Below, piece by piece: positions 14,538 to 21,760 of a stretch of 26,400 nucleotides of DNA. The stretch covers positions 1 through 26,400 of the forward strand of contig HF990549.1 in assembly GCA_000432135.1 (NCBI GenBank), read 5' to 3'. Source of the stretch: Firmicutes bacterium CAG:124 (GTDB lineage: Bacteria; Bacillota; Clostridia; Oscillospirales; Oscillospiraceae). The notes beneath the pieces were generated by a model, which saw only the letters and a list, made by a program, of their open reading frames with translations, was not told the DNA's origin and did not search any database. Both the position numbers and the translations under genes were made by a program. The first letter of the stretch is position 1. Every line of letters starts with the position of its first letter.

Positions 14538-14852
14538 TTAGCCGTTCACGTTGTAGTCTGCGGAAAGCCGGTTCATGGCCGTCAGCAGCTTGTGGGTGTA
14601 GATAAACGGGCCTACGAGGATCAAAGAGCCCAGAATGCCCCAACCCCAGAAGGTGCCTGCGCCAAATTGATAATCGATGCCGCGGCGCGTCAGCTCAGCG
14701 CCGATTCGGTCGGAAATCTTATGGTTCCAGACAAGGGGCACAATGCCCAGCGTCAGCCAGGAGAAGATGAACAGAACCAGGCAGTAGTGCATGGTTTTCT
14801 TGCCGTCGTATCTGCTTGCGATCGTATTGATATCCGTGCTGATGTTTGACAT
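14538..14852 (-). CDS. Small two-TM membrane protein, DUF4234-like
   Basis: A 104-aa protein counted from the ATG at 14852; two in-frame GTG codons directly upstream (14855, 14858) are alternative starts and no clear ribosome site separates them. Two hydrophobic segments (about residues 22-43 and 65-87) enclose a basic loop with WNHKISDRIG and RRGIDYQFG. The WNHK and YTHK motifs next to the membrane segments resemble DUF4234-type proteins, but I hold that assignment loosely. It follows greA by 29 bp on the same strand and is likely co-transcribed. Function unknown. Confidence 0.65.
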   Translation of the reverse strand: MSNISTDINTIASRYDGKKTMHYCLVLFIFSWLTLGIVPLVWNHKISDRIGAELTRRGIDYQFGAGTFWGWGILGSLILVGPFIYTHKLLTAMNRLSADYNVNG

Positions 14853-14881
14853 CACCACGATGCCGTTGAAGCATCAGCTGC

Positions 14882-15385
14882 TTAATAGCTGCTGATGGGG
14901 AGCGTTTCGTCGTCCGAACCCTTCTGCACGTCGCGGATGACGATGTCATAGCTGTAAGTCTCGTTCACATGGACAGTCACGCGGTCGCCCTTTTTGTGAC
15001 CCATGACGGCCTTGCCGACGGGCGATTCCTTGCTGATGAGGCCCTTGAGCGCGTTCTGGCGGAGCGTGGTGACCAGCTCGATGGTCTGCTCCTCGTCGTC
15101 CTCCTCGATATAGATCGTCACCTTGTCAAACAGGCCGATCTCGTCCGGGTTCGAGCTGGCGTCGATGACCTTCGCGGTCTTGATCATGCGCTCAAGATAG
15201 CGGATGCGGCTGTCGTTGCGGTTCTTTTCCCGCTTGGCTGCCTTGTATTCAAAGTTTTCGCTGAGATCGCCGAACTCGCGCGCGGTCTTCACGTCCTCAA
15301 GCAGCTGCGGCCGCAGCTGCAGGCGGCGGTACTCGACCTCCTGCTCCATTTTTTTGATATCGACGGCTGTCAATTCGTCATGCAT
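14882..15385 (-). CDS. greA: GreA/GreB-family transcription elongation factor
   Basis: A 167-aa Gre factor, which enters the secondary channel of stalled RNA polymerase and stimulates transcript cleavage. The N-terminal coiled coil carries the acidic tip motif FGDLSENFEYKAAK with Asp40 and Glu43. The C-terminal FKBP-like domain includes SPVGKAVMGHKKGD. Length is close to the usual ~160 aa. AGGAGG precedes the start. The last codons overlap an imperfect 11-bp hairpin (CATCAGC arms) around the stop codon, perhaps affecting expression of the membrane protein behind it. Confidence 0.92.
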   Translation of the reverse strand: MHDELTAVDIKKMEQEVEYRRLQLRPQLLEDVKTAREFGDLSENFEYKAAKREKNRNDSRIRYLERMIKTAKVIDASSNPDEIGLFDKVTIYIEEDDEEQTIELVTTLRQNALKGLISKESPVGKAVMGHKKGDRVTVHVNETYSYDIVIRDVQKGSDDETLPISSY

Positions 15386-15412
15386 ATCGTTTGCACCTCC
15401 TGTGCAGCTTGT

Positions 15413-15441
15413 ATTTTACGCGCTTTGCGTGAAAAAGTAAA
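15413..15441 (-). promoter_or_regulatory. Promoter of greA
   Basis: Read on the minus strand: TTTACT (15436-15441), 17-bp spacer, TAAAAT (15413-15418), 28 bp before the start codon. Confidence 0.6.
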
Positions 15442-15448
15442 ACGGATT

Positions 15449-15476
15449 TTGCATTTTTCTGTTTCTGTGATACAAT
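15449..15476 (+). promoter_or_regulatory. Promoter of trmO
   Basis: TTGCAT (15449-15454), 16-bp spacer, TACAAT (15471-15476) with an extended -10 TGA; 28 bp before the trmO start codon. Confidence 0.65.
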
Positions 15477-15503
15477 TTGACCATGACTTGCAGGAGGCCC
15501 GCC

Positions 15504-16181
15504 ATGAACATCGAACCCATCGCCCGTATCCACACCGATTTTCCGACCAAGTTCGGCGTCCCGCGTCAGTCGGGGCTGGCGTCCGGGCTTGTCTCGACGA
15601 TCGTGTTCGAGCCGCCGTACCGCAATCCGGACTGTCTGCGCGGCATTGCGGATTTTTCGCATCTGTGGCTCATCTGGGAGTTTGATAAGGTCGCGGGCGC
15701 GGGCTGGTCGCCGACGGTGCTGCCGCCGAAGCTGGGCGGCAAGACGCGCGTGGGCGTGTTCGCTACGCGTTCGCCGTTCCGGCCGAACCCGCTGGGGCTT
15801 TCCTGCGTGCAGCTTGTCAAGGCCGACCTTCATACGAAGGACGGCCCGGTCTTGTATGTCGCGGGCGCCGATCTGGTGGACGGCACGCCGGTCTATGACA
15901 TCAAGCCGTATCTTCCGTATGCAGACAGCCATCCGGAGGCTGTCGACGGCTTTGACGGCAGGCGCGACGCAGAGCCCCTGACGGTCGTATTCCCGCCGGA
16001 GCTGGAAGCGATGATCCCGGAAGAAAAGCGTGAAGGCCTGCGGCAGGCTCTCGCCTGCGGGCCGGTCCCCGGCTATCAGCACGATCCGGAGCGCCGGTAC
16101 GGGTTTAATTTCGCGGGCTTCGACGTGCGCTTCCGCATCCGGGAGCGGACGGTGACGGTTGTGGAGATCGTGAGGTTATAA
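15504..16181 (+). CDS. trmO: TrmO (TsaA/YaeB) tRNA m6t6A37 methyltransferase family
   Basis: A 225-aa member of the TsaA/TrmO family, single beta-barrel SAM-dependent enzymes that N6-methylate t6A37 in tRNA(Thr). The two family signatures are clear: ATRSPFRPNPLGLS (87-100) and DGTPVYDIKPYLPYAD (126-141). The C-terminal part includes the RYGFNF motif. AGGAGG lies 7 bp before the ATG at 15504; an in-frame ATG 27 bp earlier would sit before that site. Some clostridial homologues act in other contexts, so the substrate is inferred from family. It is a single-gene unit divergent from greA. Confidence 0.88.
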   Translation: MNIEPIARIHTDFPTKFGVPRQSGLASGLVSTIVFEPPYRNPDCLRGIADFSHLWLIWEFDKVAGAGWSPTVLPPKLGGKTRVGVFATRSPFRPNPLGLSCVQLVKADLHTKDGPVLYVAGADLVDGTPVYDIKPYLPYADSHPEAVDGFDGRRDAEPLTVVFPPELEAMIPEEKREGLRQALACGPVPGYQHDPERRYGFNFAGFDVRFRIRERTVTVVEIVRL

Positions 16182-16214
16182 CGAACGTGCCTCCCTCCGA
16201 CGAGCCTCCGGCGG

Positions 16215-16248
16215 CCCTATCTTTTCTCTCGCAAGAGAAAAGATAGGG
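16215..16248. repeat. 15-bp perfect palindrome with CGCA loop
   Basis: Arms 16215-16229 and 16234-16248 are perfect reverse complements, pyrimidine-rich on the left (CTATCTTTTCTCT core). It lies 34 bp after the trmO stop and could act as its terminator, though no T-run follows; a dispersed repeat is more likely. Confidence 0.6.
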
Positions 16249-16468
16249 GAGAAAAGAGTGCTTGGACGCGTTTGGTGCGTTCTGCGGGTGCGGTTCAGGT
16301 GAGTCCTGATTTATAGTCGCTGCGAGCACACGAACTCACCCTACGGGCGCTGGACTACGCGCCGACTGTTACGGTACAACAGATTTGTGAGTAGTTGCGA
16401 TTTAATATCTGCGGTAAAAGCGCCTTGCGTTCAAAATTTGCAAGGCAGTGCGGATTCGCCGGAGCCCT

Positions 16469-16573
16469 GTAGGGGCCGATGCCCACATCGGCCCGTTGGG
16501 AAGTTACGAATTCGCTGAAGATTTCCATAAAAACGGCGCATTCTGCCGGGCCGATATAGGCATCGGCCCCTAC
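16469..16573. repeat. BIME/MITE-like 105-bp element with self-complementary inverted ends
   Basis: The ends (16469-16495 and 16547-16573) are inverted copies matching at 24 of 27 positions, each beginning GTAGGGGCCGATGCC when read inward. Each end is itself a hairpin (left: 16473-16481 with 16486-16494). No transposase or clear target duplication is present. This two-palindrome design resembles bacterial interspersed mosaic elements. Confidence 0.6.
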
Positions 16574-16633
16574 GACGCCTTCAAGGACAGTGTCGGAATT
16601 TTTGAACTGGTCTTGGTTTCGCAGGAAAGATTC

Positions 16634-16656
16634 AAGAAAACCGAGTCGGTTTTCTT
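16634..16656. terminator. Possible terminator hairpin downstream of truA
   Basis: A 10-bp stem (16634-16643 with 16647-16656) with AGT loop, A-rich on the left and T-rich on the right. It is 75 bp past the truA stop and could end that transcript, but it also looks like part of the repeat block. Confidence 0.4.
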
Positions 16657-16730
16657 TCGGAGAAGCAAAAGAAAAAGTTGTACCGCAGTTGCAAATTCAT
16701 AGAAGACTTTCAGCCTTGCGGCAGGCTCCT

Positions 16731-17465
16731 TCAATAATCCACCCGCATCAGGCACAGCCCCTGCGGGGGCGCGGTATACCCGGCCTGCGTCCGGTCCTTC
16801 GCTTCGAGCGTCTGCCGGACGCTTTCGGGCGTGCGCTTGCCCTGTCCGACCTCCAGAAGCGTTCCGGTCAGGATGCGCACCATATTCTGCAGGAAGCCCG
16901 TGCCGTGGTAATTAAAATAGATATATTCCTTCCGCCGGACGATCTCGATGGAATCGACGATCCGCACGGTGGATTTTTTCATCTGCGGGTTCGAGCAGAA
17001 GCTTTTGTAATCATGCTCGCCGGTGAGATATTCCGCCGCGCGCTGCATGGCGGCAAGATCCGGCTGGTAATCGAGCACGGTGACGTATTTGCGGTTAAAG
17101 ACCGGCTTCGTATCGCCGACGTAGCAGGTGTAGGTGTAGAGCTTGCCGACGGCGCGGTAGCGCGCGTGGAAGCGGTCGGCGGCGAGCTTCGCCTCCTGCA
17201 CGCAGATATCGTCCGGAAGGTACCGATTCATGTAATCGCGGATCTCTTCGGGCGTTTTCTCCGTGTTCATGTAGGCGTTGGCCGCCATGGCCCTTGCGTG
17301 GACGCCTGCGTCCGTGCGGCCCGCGCCGATGACCTGCACGTCCGTGCCGCACATGCGCGTCAGGACGGCTTCCAGCTTGCCCTGGATCGTGTCGCGGCCC
17401 GGCTGGCGTTCCCAGCCGAAATAGCGGGAGCCGTCGTAGCTGATGATGAACTTGAAATTTTTCAT
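16731..17465 (-). CDS. truA: tRNA pseudouridine(38-40) synthase TruA
   Basis: A 244-aa TruA, which makes pseudouridine at positions 38-40 of tRNA anticodon arms. The catalytic Asp52 sits in the family motif GAGRTDAGVHA (47-57). Other conserved parts are YDGSRYFGWERQP, FHARYRAVGKLYTY and GTGFLQNMVRILTGTLLEVG. Length matches the family. Its ATG overlaps the stop of the upstream zinc-ribbon gene by 4 bp (ATGA), so the two are translated together. Confidence 0.95.
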   Translation of the reverse strand: MKNFKFIISYDGSRYFGWERQPGRDTIQGKLEAVLTRMCGTDVQVIGAGRTDAGVHARAMAANAYMNTEKTPEEIRDYMNRYLPDDICVQEAKLAADRFHARYRAVGKLYTYTCYVGDTKPVFNRKYVTVLDYQPDLAAMQRAAEYLTGEHDYKSFCSNPQMKKSTVRIVDSIEIVRRKEYIYFNYHGTGFLQNMVRILTGTLLEVGQGKRTPESVRQTLEAKDRTQAGYTAPPQGLCLMRVDY

Positions 17466-17866
17466 GACCGCGCTTCAAAGTCCTTCGTATACCGGCAGGC
17501 CGGGTAGTTGGAGCAGCCCCAGAATTTCTGTCCCTTGCGCGCGCCGGTCTGCCCGGTGCGCAGCACCATGCGTCCGCCGCAGCGTGCGCAGACAGGGACC
17601 TCATGCGTGGCCGCGCGGCGGATATGGCGCTCCGCCGCCGTTTCGCCTGCAGGCTCCAGCTGCAGCGCGTCATAGCGGATGGCGGTGCATCTTGCCTTCA
17701 TGGCGATCTCGACGGCCAGCATATCATAAAGCCGCCGCAGCTCCGCCTCCGGCATGCCGCCCGCGAGCTTGCGGCGCAGATACTGCTCGGGCTTGCAGCC
17801 TACTTTTTTCTGAAACGCGCCGTAGAATTTCTCCCGGTCGCTTTTTGGTTGTTTTTTCGGATACAT
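17462..17866 (-). CDS. Topoisomerase-type C4 zinc-finger protein
   Basis: A 134-aa protein that I start at the ATG at 17866, behind GGAGGG; the longer reading frame above it crosses the divergent promoter region. The C-terminus is a C4 zinc ribbon of the type found at the end of bacterial topoisomerase I: Cys93, Cys96, Cys118 and Cys124 in CARCGGRMVLRTG and WGCSNYPACRYT. The N-terminal ~85 residues are basic and helical with no recognised catalytic motif. It likely binds nucleic acid. Coupled to truA by a 4-bp overlap. This could be a stand-alone zinc-finger protein or a remnant of a larger enzyme; I favour the first as the reading frame and start are intact. Confidence 0.8.
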   Translation of the reverse strand: MYPKKQPKSDREKFYGAFQKKVGCKPEQYLRRKLAGGMPEAELRRLYDMLAVEIAMKARCTAIRYDALQLEPAGETAAERHIRRAATHEVPVCARCGGRMVLRTGQTGARKGQKFWGCSNYPACRYTKDFEARS

Positions 17867-17894
17867 GGCGTTCCCTCCCATGCTTGCTGCGTCC

Positions 17895-17903
17895 AGTATA
17901 ACA
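17895..17903 (-). promoter_or_regulatory. Extended -10 promoter of the zinc-ribbon/truA operon
   Basis: Read on the minus strand: TGT followed by TATACT (17895-17900), 29 bp before the start codon. The -35 region is poor, as is allowed for extended -10 promoters. Confidence 0.5.
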
Positions 17904-17939
17904 CATTCGGCCCAAGAAAATCTACTGCGTTTTGTTTCC

Positions 17940-17968
17940 TTGACACAGGCGGCCCCGGCTGTTATACT
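17940..17968 (+). promoter_or_regulatory. Near-consensus promoter of the Nudix gene
   Basis: TTGACA (17940-17945), 17-bp GC-rich spacer, TATACT (17963-17968). The leader to the start codon at 18072 is about 95 nt. Confidence 0.75.
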
Positions 17969-18071
17969 GTCTGACACGCCGAGACGGGATAAGACAGGAA
18001 TTTGAGAAAAGTTCGGCGGCAGTATGGTCGGCATTGCCAGAGAAACGACTGAACGAAATGGAGAAGGAACA

Positions 18072-18560
18072 ATGAACAAGGATATGTGCGTCGCCTGTGA
18101 CGACGGGATCTTGAATGTTCGTGCCGGTGCGATCATCATGAAAGATGGAAAGCTTTTGATGGTTGGCAATGACAGAGACTATCTCTACTCCGTTGGCGGC
18201 AGCGTAAAATTCGGTGAAACAGCAGAAGAGGCTGTCGTCCGTGAAGTGTTGGAGGAAACAGGCGTTCAGATGGAAATTGACCGTCTTGGCTTTGTGCATG
18301 AAAACTATTTCTATGGCGACGTGCCTTCCAATCGGAATAAGCTGATTTATGAGATCTCGCTTTTCTTCTATATGAAAGTGCCTGATGCTTTTGCGCCGAT
18401 CAGCGAGAGCTTCACGGAAGATAACAGCAAAGAACACTTGGTGTGGGTTTCGCTCGATGAAGACAGGAAGATGTATCCGGAATTTTTCAGAACCGAATTG
18501 AAGAATCCAACAGACACCGTAAAGCATTTCACGAAAGACGAGAGAGCAATTAACAGATAA
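18072..18560 (+). CDS. Nudix hydrolase
   Basis: A 162-aa protein with a complete Nudix box at residues 43-65: Gly43, Glu49, then Arg57-Glu58-Val59, Glu61-Glu62 and Gly64, following the GX5EX7REUXEEXGU pattern that binds Mg and cleaves nucleoside-diphosphate linkages. The N-terminal CVACDDG precedes the usual beta strand. I start it at 18072 behind AGAAGGA. The substrate cannot be told from sequence. Base composition is visibly more AT-rich than the flanking genes and codon use is less GC-biased (many AAA, GAA, TTG codons), suggesting recent acquisition. It has its own promoter and is flanked by minus-strand genes. Confidence 0.88.
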   Translation: MNKDMCVACDDGILNVRAGAIIMKDGKLLMVGNDRDYLYSVGGSVKFGETAEEAVVREVLEETGVQMEIDRLGFVHENYFYGDVPSNRNKLIYEISLFFYMKVPDAFAPISESFTEDNSKEHLVWVSLDEDRKMYPEFFRTELKNPTDTVKHFTKDERAINR

Positions 18561-18574
18561 GCCGCCAAAAGCAG

Positions 18575-18598
18575 AACAGACATGACCGCGATCATGTC
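18575..18598 (+). terminator. Hairpin after the Nudix gene, weak terminator
   Basis: A 9-bp perfect stem (18575-18583 with 18590-18598) and CCGCGA loop, 14 bp past the stop. No T-run follows, so termination may be weak or the hairpin may only protect the mRNA end. Confidence 0.4.
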
Positions 18599-18642
18599 TG
18601 CTTCAGAGAATTTGAATTTTACTGTTTTGCAGGCAAGGCGCC

Positions 18643-18966
18643 TTACCGTCCCGCTTTTTGAAAATATCCGGCTTCTAAAAGCAGCGCAAGGCAGGCGTTG
18701 ACCTCCTCGTCGGTAAAGAGCGGGCCGTATTTGCCCTTGACGGCGCTGGCCTCCGCGGACAGGTCGAGTCGGCCTGCCTGCGCAAGCGAATCAAACGCGT
18801 CGGACGGGCGGTTCCGCCTGCAAAGCTCCCGCACGGTGGAAACGCCGCCGGTGGCCTGCACGCTGCGCACGAAGCGCGTCACGGGACTGCCGCACAGAAT
18901 GCGGGCCTGCTCGGCGTTCTGCAGCAGCTCCTGATCGAATAAAAGCTCCAGTCTGGTTCGTTCCAT
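18643..18966 (-). CDS. Hypothetical 107-aa protein
   Basis: An intact frame with a good ribosome site (ATAGGAGC) that overlaps the stop codon of the gene upstream, so the two form an operon. The protein is mostly helical, charged, soluble, with two Cys (Cys25, Cys49). A C-terminal segment (FTDEEVNACLALLLEAGYFQKAGR) has an alternating pattern that could be a winged-helix-like fold. I do not recognise the family. Pairing with a helix-turn-helix protein suggests a regulatory or nucleic-acid role, which is inference only. Confidence 0.7.
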   Translation of the reverse strand: MERTRLELLFDQELLQNAEQARILCGSPVTRFVRSVQATGGVSTVRELCRRNRPSDAFDSLAQAGRLDLSAEASAVKGKYGPLFTDEEVNACLALLLEAGYFQKAGR

Positions 18967-18975
18967 AAGCGGCTC

Positions 18976-19317
18976 CTATCGCATACTGAACTGGATCTGG
19001 TCACGCTGGCCAAGCTCGGACAGGCGCGTTTCGATGGCGCCGATGCTCCGCCCATGGCGGCGCGCGATCGTCTCGGTCGTGAGCCCCGCACCGTATTCCT
19101 GCAGCAGCCGCGCTTCCTCCTCCGCGCTCCAGCTTCGGCCCGCGTTTGTGGCGGCCACGCCGTCGGCGCGCTCCTGCAGCTCCCGCAGGACGCAGTGCAG
19201 CGCCCGGATGATCTCGGGGCGGTTATAGACGCTCTCGTCCGGCAGCGGCCGGCCCGTCATGGGGTCGACGCCGTCTGCAAGACCGCGAAGCAGCTCGGCT
19301 GCGCGCTTGATCTCCAT
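18976..19317 (-). CDS. Small protein with Myb/HTH-like C-terminal domain
   Basis: A 113-aa protein started at the ATG at 19317 behind AAAGGTGAG; an upstream extension would run through its own promoter. Residues 1-48 hold the stretch GLADGVDPMTGRPLPDESVY followed by RPEIIRALHCVL, a motif I associate with small Firmicute DNA-processing proteins but cannot name. Residues 62-103 look like a Myb/helix-turn-helix (WSAEEEARLLQEYGAG and TETIARRHGRSIGAIETRL), similar to helix-turn-helix modules that recognise DNA. It is probably DNA-binding; the role is unknown. Confidence 0.75.
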   Translation of the reverse strand: MEIKRAAELLRGLADGVDPMTGRPLPDESVYNRPEIIRALHCVLRELQERADGVAATNAGRSWSAEEEARLLQEYGAGLTTETIARRHGRSIGAIETRLSELGQRDQIQFSMR

Positions 19318-19345
19318 ATGCTCACCTTTTCCGACGTTTTCTTCT

Positions 19346-19374
19346 ATTATAGTACGAAAAACGCCGTGCTGCAA
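19346..19374 (-). promoter_or_regulatory. Promoter of the 113-aa/107-aa gene pair
   Basis: Read on the minus strand: TTGCAG (19369-19374), 17-bp spacer, perfect TATAAT (19346-19351), 28 bp before the start codon. Confidence 0.75.
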
Positions 19375-19418
19375 GCCCTTTTCCGGCAAAACTGCCCGCA
19401 GCCGGAGGAATTCCGGGT

Positions 19419-20138
19419 TCAGTTCATTTCTTCGATATAATATACGTAATCCAGCGACCGCAGCGCCTCGATGATCTCACCGTGCTTTTTATACTGCTTG
19501 AGCTCCGCGCTGCTTACGGTGAAGGAGACGGTGAACACGCTGAGGCCGGAATTCAAGTACGCGGGATTCGACTCGATATCGTCAATGCGGATGCCGAGGG
19601 CGCGGACGGTCGAGACGAAACCCGGCAGATCGAGCTTGTTTTTCAGCTCCAGATGCACCTCAAAATGGTTCGAGCGGTCCTTCAGATGTGTTTCGAGCGC
19701 CGGAAGGCCCGACATACTGCACAGCAGCGCGAGAAACAGCACCAGCGCCAGCGTATACAGTCCCGCGCCGAGCGCCAGCCCCACGATGCCGCAGCACCAG
19801 AGGCCGACGGAGGTCGTCAGGCCCTTGATCTGGTTCTTGGAGCTGAAGAGGATGGAATTGGCGCTGATCGTCGTGATGCCGATGACGGCAGCCGCCGACA
19901 AAACCGGGATCGTGACCGGCAGAAGCTCCATGAGATACTGATCGATGAGCATCGTGGCTGTGCCCGCGAGGCTCACGAGAATGAACGTGCGAAGACCGGC
20001 CGAGTGCCGCTTGCTCGAACGTTCGCAGCCGATGATGGCGGCCAGCGCCATGCTGAGCGCCAGCCGGAGAAGAATCGAGCCGGGCGCCAGCTCCGCGCTC
20101 CACGGGCCGAGAAGTCCCGCGATCCAGTCTGTTTTCAT
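19419..20138 (-). CDS. MgtC/SapB-family membrane protein
   Basis: A 239-aa protein with an MgtC-type membrane domain (about residues 20-145, roughly four to five hydrophobic segments). It carries the family motif AAIIGCERSSKRHSAGLRTFILVSLAGT, where the ERS and GLRT residues are conserved. A soluble C-terminal domain (about 155-239) follows with an ACT-like strand/helix pattern. MgtC proteins affect Mg2+ and ATP homeostasis; many non-pathogen members have no proven function. The start lies behind AGGAGG, which overlaps the stop codon of the antiporter gene, so the two are likely co-expressed. Confidence 0.88.
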   Translation of the reverse strand: MKTDWIAGLLGPWSAELAPGSILLRLALSMALAAIIGCERSSKRHSAGLRTFILVSLAGTATMLIDQYLMELLPVTIPVLSAAAVIGITTISANSILFSSKNQIKGLTTSVGLWCCGIVGLALGAGLYTLALVLFLALLCSMSGLPALETHLKDRSNHFEVHLELKNKLDLPGFVSTVRALGIRIDDIESNPAYLNSGLSVFTVSFTVSSAELKQYKKHGEIIEALRSLDYVYYIEEMN

Positions 20139-20144
20139 ATGCCG

Positions 20145-21602
20145 TTACCTCCTGAGATAGAAAAATCTGCGCTGCGCCTGCGTCTGGGCCAGCTGCTCCT
20201 CCGCCGCCTCGGTAAAGGCGGCTTCCTCCTCCGATATGTCGTTATCCAGCGCCGGAAGCTCGGACTGGATCTTCTGGATCCGCTCGATGAGCAGCTGCAC
20301 GTCGGACTTCCGTTCGCCCGTTTCCGTGACCTCCTCCACGGCGGCAACGTCTTCGAGCCTTGTGGAATACGATCTGGACAAATACAGCGCCAGCTTTGCG
20401 CAGCCGGGGCCGATCAGCTCATACAGAACGCTGGAAGCGAGAATGATGGTCTGCAGGTCGCTTCCCATCGTGCCGCCGAGCGTCCGCGCGCCGAGGGCGG
20501 CCAGACCGATGGCAACGCCCGCCTGGGGGATGAGCGCCAGCCCCAGATAATTGCGCACCAGCTTATCCTTTTTGACCAGCCTGCAGCCCAGCCATGCGCC
20601 CGCGTATTTGCCGAGAATGCGCACGAGAAAATAGCTCACGCCGATCACGAGCAGCGGCACGCCGTTCAGATCCCCGGACGAGGACACCAGCGCGTCCAGC
20701 TGGAACGACATACCGGAGCGGACGAAGAACAGAAGCAAAATCGGCGGACTGAAATAATTGAGCTGCTTGAAGAGCTTGTCGTCGTCCGCAATATTCGTAT
20801 AGACCGTGCCCATCATCATGCAGCCGAGCAGGGGAGAGATATCCAGCAGCGCGCACACGCCGCAGAACGCGAACAGGAGCGCGACGGAGATGATCAGCTT
20901 ATTGTCCTTCGAGCGCTTCTGGGGCATGAGCAGCTTCATGAACAGCCCGAACGCACTGCCCAGCGCCAGCACCAGCAGATTCAGCAGCACCGGCTTTCCC
21001 AGCGTTTCGAACGAAAAGCCGCTTGCGCCGCTTAAGGAAGCCAGCGCGACGGAAATGGCGATGGAATACAGAACCAGCCCCACCACATCGTCCAGCGCCA
21101 CGACCTGCAGCAGCGTGTCGACGAAATCGCCCTTGGCTCCCGTCTGCCGGATGGTCATCATTGTCGAGGCCGGAGCCGTCGCCGAGGCAAGCGCAGAGAG
21201 CACGATGGAAAACGCCAGCTCGAGCCGGAGTACGAGAAACGTCAGAATAAAAACAAAGACCGAGGCCAGAACGGCTTCGAAGATCGTGATCCAGACGACC
21301 TTCATACCGCTTTTTTTCAGAACGGAGAGCTTGAAGAACTCGCCTGTTGAGAACGCGATGAAGGCCAGCGCGATATCGGAAAGAAAGTCCGTGCCGTCAA
21401 TGATGCGCTGCGGCACAAGGTTCAGCACATACGGCCCGATGAGGATCCCGGCGAGGATATAGCCGGTCACATTCGGCAGACGCGCAAGCTTCGTCAGCCG
21501 CGTCATCGCGAAGCCGGAAAACAGCATCAGCGCGACAGAAATGATCACGCCCGCGACCGGACTTGTATTGGCGATCAGAGAAGAAAGGCCCGTAACGTTC
21601 AC
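20145..21602 (-). CDS. CPA2-family (Kef/NapA-type) cation:proton antiporter
   Basis: A 485-aa membrane protein with about 12 hydrophobic segments in the first ~400 residues and a soluble ~85-aa tail. Typical features are NVTGYILAGILIGP near the N-terminus, the unwound-helix region SATAPASTMMTIRQTGA, and an Asp-Asp pair in VVALDDVVGL, matching the proton/cation-binding acidic residues of CPA antiporters. It should exchange Na+ or K+ for H+ across the cell membrane. No RCK/TrkA domain is present, so it differs from full KefB/C. The GTG at 21602 is the only start in frame, but GGAG abuts it; a start further inside is possible. Coupled to MgtC. Confidence 0.88.
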   Translation of the reverse strand: MNVTGLSSLIANTSPVAGVIISVALMLFSGFAMTRLTKLARLPNVTGYILAGILIGPYVLNLVPQRIIDGTDFLSDIALAFIAFSTGEFFKLSVLKKSGMKVVWITIFEAVLASVFVFILTFLVLRLELAFSIVLSALASATAPASTMMTIRQTGAKGDFVDTLLQVVALDDVVGLVLYSIAISVALASLSGASGFSFETLGKPVLLNLLVLALGSAFGLFMKLLMPQKRSKDNKLIISVALLFAFCGVCALLDISPLLGCMMMGTVYTNIADDDKLFKQLNYFSPPILLLFFVRSGMSFQLDALVSSSGDLNGVPLLVIGVSYFLVRILGKYAGAWLGCRLVKKDKLVRNYLGLALIPQAGVAIGLAALGARTLGGTMGSDLQTIILASSVLYELIGPGCAKLALYLSRSYSTRLEDVAAVEEVTETGERKSDVQLLIERIQKIQSELPALDNDISEEEAAFTEAAEEQLAQTQAQRRFFYLRR

Positions 21603-21634
21603 CTCCGATTTTACATGGATTTAAGATTTAACAC

Positions 21635-21663
21635 AGTGTACCACACCGGAGCGCGTTCTGCAA
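21635..21663 (-). promoter_or_regulatory. Promoter of the antiporter/mgtC operon
   Basis: Read on the minus strand: TTGCAG (21658-21663), 17-bp spacer, TACACT (21635-21640) with extended -10 TGG. Confidence 0.6.
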
Positions 21664-21702
21664 GCCATTCGTGTCGGACGCAAAATTTCCCGTGAAAGGG
21701 GC

Positions 21703-21731
21703 TTGCAATCTCCCGGGGAAACCGATACCAT
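21703..21731 (+). promoter_or_regulatory. Promoter of the nucleotidyltransferase gene
   Basis: TTGCAA (21703-21708), 17-bp spacer, TACCAT (21726-21731), 29 bp before the start codon. Confidence 0.5.
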
Positions 21732-21760
21732 AGAGACAGTAACTTGCAGGAGGCGTACCT

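Larger units (their letters stand above)
16182..16730. repeat. 549-bp non-coding region rich in palindromes
   Basis: No credible gene lies here. In order it holds: a perfect 15-bp hairpin (16215-16229/16234-16248), a GGTGAGT/ACTCACC inverted pair (16299-16305/16334-16340), a GCCTTGC/GCAAGGC hairpin (16422-16428/16440-16446), a 105-bp element with 27-bp inverted ends (16469-16573), and an A/T-ended hairpin (16634-16656). This mix resembles dispersed repeat DNA of gut Clostridia. Small ORFs within it are translations of the repeats. Confidence 0.7.

Noticed and set aside
16448..16702. An 84-codon ORF in the non-coding block
   Set aside because: Its first part is a translation of the inverted-repeat element and its end runs through the next hairpin; no ribosome site.
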